Positions 43,819-55,700 of a stretch of DNA of 64,000 nucleotides are shown here, piece by piece. Within the stretch, counting starts at the first letter, position 1; each line of letters begins with the position of its first letter. The notes beneath the pieces are model-generated. The model was not told the origin of the DNA. It searched no databases and saw only the letters and a list, made by a program, of their open reading frames with translations. Source of the stretch: Malachius bipustulatus (lineage: Eukaryota > Arthropoda > Insecta > Coleoptera > Melyridae); assembly GCA_910589415.1 (NCBI GenBank), contig OU342630.1:63980186-64044185 (forward strand). Reading direction: 5' to 3'. The position numbers were made by a program, and so were the translations under genes.

Positions 43819-44934
43819 GATGCACTATAAACTATAACTAAAGTAACTGAACTGCCTAATTTTTACTAAACTATAATATTCAGTATTCATTCACTAATGG
43901 CATCATTGGCATTACTAATGACTTCAGTAATGGCTTCACTAATCACTTCGATGTCAATGGCGATGGCAACTGGCGGTGGCGGGGGTAAAACATATCACGT
44001 CAAACTTCAGGAAAAAACACGACAACTGACAACAATGACCACGTGAAGGGTTTGTTTGTATGGAACCAGAACCGCTTAGCCCCGCCCTGTGACGTCATAC
44101 TGACGGCGTCTATACCTTCAAAATGAGCCTAATCCATTTGGAAGTTGATAGGGACTGCCAATGTCATCTTTGACAATTGACGCATCGTGCAGTTTTACAT
44201 CAAAAGTAGTAAGATTCATGTTATTGAAATTACCAGTTATTTGGCTTCGAGAACTAGCTCATTTAGCCAGACACAAATTTTACATTTATAAATAATTGAA
44301 TTAACGAGTACAAATAGCCATGTCTAGCTGGGATTGACAGCGTCAACGGCTCAACAGTCAGCGAGCTAAACCGCCGCGCTATCGCCTGCTTAATAACCAG
44401 ATTTCCATCTCATTCGGCGAAGAATTGAAAGGGGAAAGGACTCAAAAAAAGTCCTCACTGACAATCAGATTGTCAAATTAGCATGATTTTTTGTAGACAA
44501 TAATAATTATTAGATAAATACCTTCAAAATCTCACACGGCCACCATTCCATTTAAAATTATGAAGTTGACAGGGACTGCAACGTTTTACAATGGACGCAT
44601 CAGTTTTATGTCAAAAAATAGTAAGATTCATGTTATTGAAATTATCAGAGAAATAACAAGAGTTCCATCTTATCGGCTAAGAATTGAAAGGGGGGGGGGG
44701 GAGGGACTATGACAAACCTCCCCACTGACAAACACACTGTCAAAATTGTAAATTAACAATTTTTAACACGTCAGTTTTACTTCAAAGAGAAGTAAAATTT
44801 ATTTTTGAATTTTATATTTTAATTTAGATTTTGCACCAAAGTTCCCCCATTTTGCTCAGAATTTAGGAGGGGGGGACTATAAAGGACCTATCTGTCACAG
44901 TATGTATCACTGTATATACGAGCAGTTAAATGGC
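43819..44934. other. repeat-derived intergenic DNA
   Basis: No gene. It contains the right end of the GC-rich-ended element, a pair of diverged direct repeats and short poly-G runs (for example 44692-44702 and about 44869-44875). Confidence 0.4.
44113..44655. repeat. diverged direct repeat, ~130 bp units
   Basis: 44114-44245 and 44518-44650 share CCTTCAAAAT, GAAGTTGA, AGGGACTGC, GACGCATC, CAGTTTTA and AGTAAGATTCATGTTATTGA in the same order. A weaker third piece with CGTCAGTTTTACTTCAAA lies near 44768. Origin unknown. Confidence 0.7.
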
Positions 44935-45690
44935 AGACTTCTAAAAAAATATTTCTTCTTTATGTGTTGCTCGTCAAGATATTCAGTCGAAATTTTGCAC
45001 AAATTTTTTTCTCATGACGACACACTTTTTGCTAGATTTTGTTCACGAGAATCGAATTGCGAGCATAGGGAATGGGGGTTGAAGAACACGTTAACCCCCC
45101 CCAACTTGTTCCTGCGTATGCCTCTGGTACGAAGGTATTGTTTTTTTTTTTTTACAACAAACATTCATTTCTATTATTTTTTCACTCTTGTAAAATTTTG
45201 ATACAGGGCTTGAGATTATTGCATCTATTTGACTATGTCTGAGTCATTGATCAACTCAATATTTAAGTCTTCTTGTTCTATAACTAGGCATTATTAAAAA
45301 CTTGTTTAACCAAAACAAGAGTTTTAGCCAAAATTACAGTTTATAGAAAAAAATATTTTGTTCTAAAACATTGAATTTCTCAAAGAAAGTCAAATAAGTT
45401 GCATACCTCTTAAACCAAGCCCTGCATAAAACTTTTACAAGAGTGAAAAAATAATAGAAATGAATGCTTGATATAAAAAAATTGCTTCGAACCAGAGGCG
45501 TACTCAGGAAAAACTTGGAGGGTCACGTGTTCTCCATCTCCCTGGTTCGATTCTCTGCGAACAAAATCTAGCCAAAAAGTGGGTTGTCATGAGAAAGAAA
45601 TTTGTGCAAAAATTTTAACTGAATATCTTGAAAAGCATCGGAGATATTAATAAAAAGTTTCTTTTAAAAATTGACTTTGACACCTTGTAT
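44935..45690. mobile_element. ~0.75 kb diverged palindrome
   Basis: 44935-45280 matches 45400-45690 in inverse orientation. Shared words include AAGATATTCAGT, TTTTGCACAAATTT, CTCATGAC, CTAGATTTTGTTC, TACGCCTCTGG and CATTCATTTCTATTATTTTT. It is older than the palindromes at 2641 and 26036. No coding sequence. I could not fix its ends. Confidence 0.7.
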
Positions 45691-46772
45691 CTTGAAAAGG
45701 GGTCTGTATGAAAAATGACATGAGAAAAGTTCTGTTATTTTTGGCCAAATAATGTGTGGCCAAGAGCTCGACCTACTAATTTCTGACAGCCTGCATTTTT
45801 ATTGAACACCTTCAAGCTTTGGGGGTGATACTTTTGATTATTAATCATTTTTACAGAACATCAATTTTTTCCAGGGATGGCACAGATTTACTTTTCTGTA
45901 TGAGTGAATGGACTATAATAGTTCTGGAAAATTTGACAAAATGTTGGGAACTGTTTAAAAAAACATTGTTACTTTATGAAAAAATTCCCTTGTTGATATT
46001 TTTTCTCAATGGATCATTTGCTATTTTAGTCCTGAGCTTGCCTTCAGACCTTATAAAATGTTGACATGTCCAGTGCACTCACTGACAGTAAGACTTGTTT
46101 TTGAAAACCACTTTTTTCTGCTCAGAAAACCTGTAAGAACTGGATAATTTTTTACAAGCTGTATATTTTTATTAATTTTGTTTTATGCAATTTTCTGAAT
46201 AGAAATAAATATTGATGATTCTTCCAAAGGTACATTTTCACACACACTATCACGTTTTTCGATAAATTTTTTCTGGATGAAACCTTTTTCTGAATCGAGT
46301 AGTGGGGCTTTTGATGAATTTTTATCACTATACATATTAATACAATTGTTGCATCTTTCATCTATTCTGTTTCTCCATTCCCTAAACTCTCAACTACTTG
46401 AACAACTAAATAATTATTAAATCTGTCTAAAAATGCACAGAGGCTCTTTTTACATTTAAATATATTCCAGGTGCAAGGTTTAAGATTAGAGGAAAACACA
46501 AGGAAAATTAAAATCTAGCTGTGGTCATTGTTTTACAAGAATCCATCTACATACTTCAAAATTACAAGTAAGTAAAATAAGTATTACAAGAATGAAAAGA
46601 GAATATTAGAACACAGATATTGAGACATACAATTTGTTACTGAATATATTCTAATAAAAAGGCACTTAAATTAAAACCGTTATTAACTGTACAAACAATC
46701 ACTTTACTGGTCGGCGTAGACAGTCAATTTAAGATCAGTCACATAGGGTAAGAGTAAACACAAGAAAATAAT
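45691..46772. other. 3' flank of IPO7
   Basis: No gene is supported. The part next to 46772 is the probable 3' UTR of the minus-strand importin gene. A short plus-strand frame at 45819-46064 looks like chance. Confidence 0.4.
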
Positions 46773-49700
46773 TCATGATCCAAGAGAAGCGTTTCCAAAA
46801 TTAAATGAAGTGGGAACTGCTTGTTGGGTAAATACGTAACCTGAAACAACTCGAAAATATCACCATCAAATTCTCCAATAAAACAAAACTAACTCACCTC
46901 CTTGCTGTTCAATTTTTTTACTTTCCCTAGCTGCACGTTTCTGGTCTGCTAAAACACTGATTTCCATAAGGGACTTCTTCTGCTGTTCAGTTAAACTGCC
47001 GGTCAGCGCGTTGTACCAATTTCTATCACGGGCCTCAATTTCTGAAAGAAAAAAATATCATGCTAAAATTAAAGCCACTATTTTATTATTATCTGAGAAG
47101 ATCAAAATATTATTCTGTCGATACTATGATTTTTAAAATAATAACAAAAGAAAACTCACGTGACATAATATCTTTGAATATGATGTATTCGTCTATATCA
47201 CAGTTTTCTTTGTCCAATGGAGTGGTATAAGCTTCGAGGACTGTTTCTTCGTTAGGTTCGTAGTCCAAATCGCCAGAATCCGATGCATCCTCAACTTCAT
47301 TAATCGTCGCTGTTATGGGAACACCGGCAGCAATACCCGAGTTTACAGCCTGTCTACTTAAACTTTCCAAATACTCTTGACCATGATCGTCAATTTCATC
47401 TTCGTCTGAACTCAGCACTTCTGTAAGGAAAGCAATAAAATTATTGAGACTGCAAAAGAGTAAAATCTCGCTTAAAATTAAAAAATGCACAGATTAGATG
47501 TTCGATGTTCATCAATAAACAAAGAGAACTTATCTGCTTGCATATGGGAAGTGTTAACAAAAATAGTAAAATGGCTTTAGAATTACCCTTGCTCTTAAAG
47601 AACACAATGTTATTTGGTTGTTTAGCACTATGAAAAGTACAATGCTTCAGTTCAAGTGTAAAAAATCTTCAAGATTCAAATCCTCTAAAAATTAATCCTC
47701 ATTAGAAAATGTTCTTTTGTGTATAAATCGACTCTTCTAATTTTTCTGGCTCAAATATGAACTAAATAAAGTCCTATCTATGGTCTGAAATCAAACCTCA
47801 AACTCAAAGCGTTGGCCACAATTGAGTGACAAGTGACTATTAGTACAATTTGCGAGTGTAGAAGAGAAGAGTTGCGTCAAGTGCTGAATGAAAGACTTAT
47901 GACAAAACAGAAGTGGTTATTGGTTAATAATTTGGAAGTTATGAATTAAGTCGATTATAAAACACCATTGCTACATCCATATCTACTGTAGAGTTAAGTT
48001 GACCACTAAATCCATTGCCATTTCATTTTCTTGAATTTTCAGGGGAGTGACATGTGAGAGACCTAACCTAATGCCTTGTCTACTAAACACCAAGTCCAAT
48101 CAGTTATGGGTTATCTCTAGAAAAAAAAAGTTTTGAATTTTATAATTACCATAATTCAACACCCGAATTTACCAGTCTACGAACACGTTTCTTGCATACC
48201 ATGGATTTAAATGGACGAATTAGCTCCAAGGCCCGAAACTATTTTAAGTTATGTATCATAAATAAAGTGAGTTTCATAACAGTATGTACTAAATAAAATA
48301 GGGCGAAAGTAAGATCAGCCTCTATATACAGGGTGATTTTTACATGCTCAACCACAAACTTCAACAGACAAGAAAGCTCAATAATAATTCTTACACGATT
48401 GATGACTCTACTCCAAAACCTTTAAAATCTTATATCTAATGTAAATACCTTCAATATCTCCGTCCGAACTTTCACTTTCCTCATCCTCGGCCTGTTCCTG
48501 AGCTTTGGTCGCATAAGCCCTCTTCAGCCCGTCAAAGAGCAGTATCAGGGCCGGTATGACCGCATGGGCCACCTCCCCGACAGCCGGCGGCTTGTTCGGC
48601 ATACTGATCAACGTGCATAATCCTATCACACACAACTTCCTGTCGTGGATGCCCAGGAAGCAGTCGGCATCGTGCAGCCACTGCTTGACAAAGTGTGTCG
48701 TAAAATCAGGCATCTTCTCCAGCACGCCGAAAAGCATTGGTGGACTGTAGTATAGGGCGGCTATCAGCACCTGCAGGCACATCGTGCGCAGCTCGCTCGT
48801 CTTGACCTCTCTCAGCAATCGGCTGGCGGCCAGTTCCACCAGCATGGGAGCCGCGCCATCTATCCGTCCGCGGCACTGCAACAGGATCACTTCCAGCAGT
48901 TTGGCGGCGTGCGACTCCGGATCTTCGCCGCAATCCTTCATCAAGACCTCCTTGCACATGTTGAACACGGCTAGTAATCTCTTTTCATCGATCAGGAATG
49001 CGTCCACATCGATGGTGATATAGTTGTGCAGGGCGGCCATCATGTCGGTGAAATGATCCAGGCCGTCTTTCATGAACACCTGGTACAGTAACTCGAATAC
49101 CTTCCACATGTCTGCTGAAATTTGCTTGCTTGTCAGGTCAAAAATTAGCTCAAATACTTCTTCGTAGAATTCGGTTACTTCATTTTGAAGTACGTGGACG
49201 ATTACTTGCAGCACTATCGGTTCTAGAAGTAGGGTTACTTCCGGCTGTTCTTCCATGACGGTCAGAAGAGATTCTATCGTGTTCAGAATGCCCATTGCCG
49301 TTATGGCTTTCTCATCAGAACCCTCATCAGTGTCTAATACCTTTAAGAAACAATAAGAACAAATTAGTTTTAATTTAATAATGATCAAATCTACCAAACT
49401 CGTCTATACACACCACAGATGTTCCAGATTTTATTAGCCAAATGAAGTGGTGATTCATAATCTCATGCAAAAAACTTTTATTAAACATATTTTGGCACCC
49501 CCCCCCCCCCCCCCCCTTCCAATATACAGTCTCCAATACAGAGGATATTAAATTGTTCAAATTGAAGACCTGGCTTATTTATTTAGACAGTACATTACCT
49601 ACCGGATTGAGAAAGTGTCATGTTAATTTTCACAAAAGAAAGTTATCTTTGTTTTAATAAAGTTACATTCTAAAGAATAAAAAAAGTTAAATATTAAAAA

Positions 49701-52700
49701 AAATGAGCTCTATAATGCAAGAAAGACAAACCCAATTTTGAAAAGTTGCACCTTATTTCAGCAAAAAATTCCCCTTGTAGATAGTGGGAGATTGAAACTA
49801 TAAAGACCACATTTGTGAATTCAAGAAAACAAGAAGTGACTGTGAAATGTCAAAAGTCAGTTTATGATTTTACAATCCAAAATTTTCATTTTACAGTTTT
49901 ACAGATCCAAACTCAGCCGTGTCGTGATATATTTTTCCAAAGCCTACCTAAATTACGTTTTCATTTGCTCACACAATAATTGTAAACTTTTGCGGACAGC
50001 GCCCGTTGAATTTTTGGTCCGGCAAAATTTTAAATTTGAAAGAAGTACACATTACACGTTACCACAACCATTTAAATGAAAATTTCACCAACCTGCTTGA
50101 AAGTGGTGGCAAGATGTTGACAGATGTCGACGGCGATGGGTGCCAGCTGCTTCGTGTAGACACAAACCAATTTCTGCATGACGGCGGTCACGTCCTCGTT
50201 CTCTGTTTCCCGGATGATGGAGAGCAACTCTAGAGCAACGGCTTTCACCTGAGTTTCGATGTGTCTGTGAGAGCGGTCCTGGTAATTGAGCATCGACTGT
50301 AATGCAATTGCCGCTTCCACTTTCACAGGCAGTTCCTTGTCGTACAACAGGGACCTGTAAGAGCAAGACCAACAAACGTCAACATAAGATCCCGAACAAA
50401 AGAGTACCAAAACACCTCACCTGATGGTAAGATTGACGGCTTCCAGTAGTACGTTTTCCTGCTTGAACTGGAATTCGGCAAAGTAATGCAGCACCCAACA
50501 GGCGCGGGCACGCATGTGTCCCCTGTCGCTGTTGAATTCAGGGAACACGTACTTGATGAACAGTTGGTCGAGCTGGTCGCGGTAGAGCCGCTTTCTCAGC
50601 AGCACATCGGCCAATGAGCCGACCATGTGAAGGGCGCCGTCCTTCTGAGGTGCCTCGGTCGCCGGATTGGTCAGGATCTGGGTCACCATCACCATCGTCT
50701 TCTGCAGCATGTCCTTGCGCTTTTTGCAGGATGAGTGAAGCAGCGTCTGGGCGGCCGTCACGGGGGACACAAAGTCCTCAAATACATCTAAAGCAAAAAT
50801 TTTCAATTGTCATTCGTCACACAGGTCGAGAAGAGAAGATGGCCAGCCGACTTACCAAACTTCACCCTGATATACTCATGAGGATCGACGGTCCACAATT
50901 CGTGATCCTCGGCAGAGTAACTCATCAGAGGGAAGAGCACATCCTGTATGATGGCAGGCATGTGAGGTTTGAGTATTTTCCATGTGTGTGAATGTGAAAC
51001 GGCTTGGTTCAAGTAGTTCAGAGTCTGCTGGAGCACTCTCGGCGGTAGCCAGTTTCCGCCACGATAGGCATCGAGTTGTCTCAGAAGTACGGCCAGGATA
51101 CCGTTGCTGAATGTTTGAAGATACCATTCGGCAAATTCGTTATATTCTTTAACTACATGTCCCGGGGATCCATACCGTTCAAACATCCTATAAATGAAAA
51201 GAGTGATTAGATTGGTGCATTACTTACCCTTAAAAAAACTAACCTGTAAAGAACATGCAAGGCCCATTTCTTGCATTTCCACCAAGGCAGGTCGGGCCTA
51301 TCCTCTTCGTCAACTTGCAAGGCTGCCGGAGGGACTGCTCGTTCCACGACCTGCCTACAGACCTCCATCCATTGAGCGAAAGCCTCTTTGGTGATCAAAT
51401 CTAGTGGCAGCATATACTGAGTGAGGGCGAAATAAATTTTCAGACATTCCTTCTGCAGCAAGACGGACTGCTCAGAAGCGTCGGGCAGCAGACGCACAAC
51501 CAGTTGGTAGAGTTGCGGTAACAAAAGATTCATGGCCTCGTGCAGCGGACCACGATCTTCGGCTTTCTTGTATTCGAAATTTTTCACCAGCTGATACAAT
51601 GACAGCAACGCTCCGTGCCATCCGGTAGGATCCGGATTTGATAAATATATGCTGACCTGGAACAATTATTGTTAACCTCCAAAAAGAAAAAAGTTTTTAT
51701 AGAACAAAATCTATAATTATTGTGCATCAGATAGATCTGTGTAGTATATTCCAACTCTATTTAGATCAAGTTGGCTATGGATTATGAAAATGACCTACCC
51801 TGTATCATACATTTGACAGCACACCGATAAGTGTAAGATTCTAGGTTATGAGTGTTTGTGATAATATCATTCTCAGATTAAAGATTAAAGCCAAACGTAT
51901 GTAAAAATCATGAAACTAATTTATATCTCTAAATAATCAAATTATGTTTTTTCTGTTGGTATCTCTTCTTTGATCACTCCCAATAATGTTTCAAAATTGA
52001 ACCTGTTACATCTGTTTCTAAAGCATCCTGTCTCATCTGTAGCATTTGTTTGGAATAGTTTTTTTTTCTTCAATTTGTTTTACAGGATGGTTAAAATTAT
52101 CAGATTTTTCACCTGTATAACAATTTCAATCCCACAATAGGATACCACATGAAAAGTTAAGATATATAGACATGTAAACCGTTTTCCAATACCTTGAGCC
52201 ATTTTCAATGATTTGAAAATGGAAAATGGCGATTTTCATTTGTTTATAACTCATAACCTACTCATTTTAAACTGCAACTGTAAAAACCATTTTTACTGAA
52301 TTTTCTCAGATAACCTGAAAATGCAGTAACATACAGGTTGTTTTATTTAAAACAACACAGTTGTATGGTGTATAGAAATATTAGGCCATTCTGTATGGCT
52401 GAAAATAGGCTACCTATAGCAAGGTCTCTTCAAACCATACAAAATTCCGATCACATCTTTTTTCTATCGCGAACAGTAAGCTAGGAATGTCAGACCGTTG
52501 CAGGACCCTGTATACAATCAAAGTAAAATTTTATTAAAAACATACTTAACCTTAAAAAAAATTAACTTGTCAAAGGTAGTTCAAAGATCAACATTTCAAA
52601 AGCTACCAACATAATTCAAATTTTCCATAGCCAACCAAAATTTATAAACATCTGAAATGGGATTTTTTGGCGGGAGTGTCAAAGACAAACAATAAGAGAT

Positions 52701-55700
52701 CCGCGCTTACCTTGTCGACAATTTGGGTCCACCGGCCGGGGAAATCGTGTTTCACGATATGGTTGATGCAGATGCACAGCTGGGTCCGGATGAGGTCGGG
52801 CGCGTGCACCACGGCGTCCACTATGCTGTCTCTGATCAGGGCCCTGTCCTGCTCGTGTATGGCGAAAGGCACCGGTCCGCCACCCTCGGACTCCTTGTCT
52901 TGCCAGCTGTGAGACACCATGTTCTTTATGTAGATCGCCCCCGCTTGTCGAACGGGCATTTCGATCTCCGAAGACATTATCACTTGCAGCAGTGACGGAG
53001 CGAAGCCGATTATCTTGTGGATCTGAATCGAGGCAATGAATCAGTTCGGGGACTTAATCAAGTATTAACAGTAGGTATCCCCATAGTTTACTTCTATCGT
53101 TTGAGCAAATGGAAATTAAATTTAGGGAGGCTTTGGAAAAAATTTCACTGCAGTGTCAGAGATTGTACCTGTAGAACCGTAAACAATAAGAAATCTTTCA
53201 TTTTACAGTTTAAATCTCTGACACTCTACAGTGAAATTGTTTTCAAAGTCTGCCAAAATTACATTTTCATTTGCTCAGATGACAGCAGGTTGCTCTAGAG
53301 AACCAAAAATATTATAAACTTTGAGATTCTCTCATAACTGCAAACATTAACACGTTGACTGCCATCCTGGTCTATAAGACCGAGGATCCTATATCACACC
53401 ACGCCATCACGGTCTATGAGACCGATGTCGTAGTGAGTCGCTCGCGCCGTCTCGGTCTATAAGACCGTGTCACAAAGTTGATCCCACAGCGCCACGAACA
53501 TGTTTTCTTACGGACCTGCTCATGCATTTAGACCGAGTCGGCCACAGGGAACGTTTGGCACGTCCAGTTGCAAGTTTTCATTTTTACATCATCATTTGCA
53601 TGGTGCTTTTAAGGGTGAAAACTATATATAGACCGCCAACTCGGTCTATAAGACGGTCATTTTTTTATGTTTCATTACGCCATTTTTGAAAAATGAACTT
53701 TTATTTCAACCTTAATCATAGAGTTCTATCATTGGCACCAAATGGTCCCAGGGGAAAATTTTACGGGGTTCTTATTGAACAATCGCATTTTATTACTTCA
53801 ACAATAGAGTAATAGTCGTAAAAGTGACCCCCTCCCCCTACTAATCTGCTACTCTATCTTTCCACTTGCATTATTTATTTAGGATGACAACAACTGTGTA
53901 AAATTATCATAATAAAGCAGAAGTAGTTTATGAAGTAGAACTACCAAATTTTTCTCGAGTGAAATTACGTCGATTTAAGTCAACTTATCGTAGTCCAAAG
54001 TTGTTTGGTTTGGCCACTAGGAGGTGCCAAAGTTCCACTTCTGAAATTGTTATTTGATTATAAAAGCCAAACCGCTGACTGAAGTGATTTTGATGAAATT
54101 TGGTATGACGTTATGGTTTTATGGGATAAAAAGTGCAATACTAAAATTACAGTAGAAGCTCGATTATCCGAAGTAATGTGGACCGCACCCATTTCGGATA
54201 AGTGAAAGTTCGGATAATACGGAGCTTTTTACGAATATATAAAATAATGTAGGCAGGTAAGTTACATGACTTTTTTTTTATTTATTTTTATTTTACCAAA
54301 AAGTCAACGGATCAAGATCCTTTTCATGTACAAAGCATCATACAAAAGCAGTAAATATACATCTAGATTAACAAGTAGCAAATTTAAACGTTCAAAAATA
54401 CCTATTGACAATTGATTTCAGTTCTTTTTTAAATACACTTAAGCTATTAGTATTTAATGAAGCCGATGGAACCACAATTTTATTCCACTTTCGCCTAAGT
54501 CTAAAAATAGATGAGTTGTAAACATAATTTCTATTGGTTGTCTCTTCAACCAGCTCTCTATGGAGCCTCAAGGTATAAGGTACATTTCTTCCAGCCAATA
54601 GATCCCTTACACAATCACAATTTACTAGACCCAGCATAACTTTCTTTACAAAGTAAATATCGTGGTAAATGTGTAATGATTTAATAGATTCCAAATTCAC
54701 TGACAAAGCAAAATTTGAATAGTCATGTTCATTATATTGAAATCTATTACCCAATTTGAAAGCAATAAATCTGAAAAATTTATGTTGAACAGATTCAAGA
54801 ACTGTTACATGGGCAATTTTAGTTGGAGACCATATAACAGATCCATACAGTAATATAGGTCTGACAAGGGTTTTGTAGAGATAAACAATAGTTTCATGTG
54901 ATTTGAATTCCTTAGTCGATCTCATAACAAAACCCAATAATCTAAAAGCTTTAGAGGTGGTAGCATTCAATTGCAAATCAAATTCAAAGTTGTCTTGGAA
55001 AATTACACCAAGATCCTTAATACTACTAACCTTTTCAAGAAATCCACCATTTACAGAATAATCAAACAAAAGCCTCTTATTTTTACTTCTATTAATTGAC
55101 AGAACCTTGCATTTGGCACAATTTAGCCTTATTTGGTTAATACAAGACCAGTTATAAATCAACTCCAAGTCCTTCTGCAAGTTAACTTGGTCACATAAGT
55201 TCCTTACTCTATTAAATATTTTTATATCATCTGCAAAGATTAATATGACCGCAAACTTAAGATCATCGCAAACATCATTTATGAACAATATGAACAGTAG
55301 TGGACCCAAGTGAGAACCCTGAGGTACACCAGAGGTGGCTATAAAGGAATCAGAAAGAATCCCCTTAATTCGCACTAACAATTCACGCTCTGTCAGATAT
55401 GAATAAATCCATCTCAAAGTGCCACCACCCAATCCAAACCTGGATAGTTTGTATATTAGCAAATTATGATTCACCGAATCAAAGGCCTTTGCAAAATCTA
55501 AATAAATTGAGTCAACCTGTTTAACATCATCTGGATGAACTACATCATTTAAGGTTTCAGCAATAAAGTTATTATAAAAAATTAGGTTTGTTTCAGTTGA
55601 TCTGCCCCTAACAAAACCATACTGATTTTGAATTACAAATTGCAAACATATATCCGAAAGCTTCCTAGCAACAATAGAGTCAAAGATTTTAGAGATGGTA

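Larger units (their letters stand above)
42292..44112. mobile_element. 1.8 kb inverted-repeat element with GC-rich ends, host of THAP copy 2
   Basis: The left end TAGACACCGACAGTGATGAC, then GGGCGGGGCCAA and GGTTCCATACAAACAAAC, is matched in inverse orientation by the right end (44050-44112) with several substitutions. Each end includes TGACGTCA. TA borders are compatible with Tc1/mariner-type insertion, but the limits are approximate. A lone related end lies near 37580-37610. THAP element copy 2 is inserted at 42777. Confidence 0.6.

Noticed and set aside
45819..46064. 81-residue hydrophobic frame
   Set aside because: AT-driven hydrophobic composition, no start context, no neighbours or poly(A) signal supporting expression.
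48556..50991. Several plus-strand frames of 60-125 residues over the importin gene
   Set aside because: Antisense shadows of GC-richer IPO7 exons. None has an independent signature.
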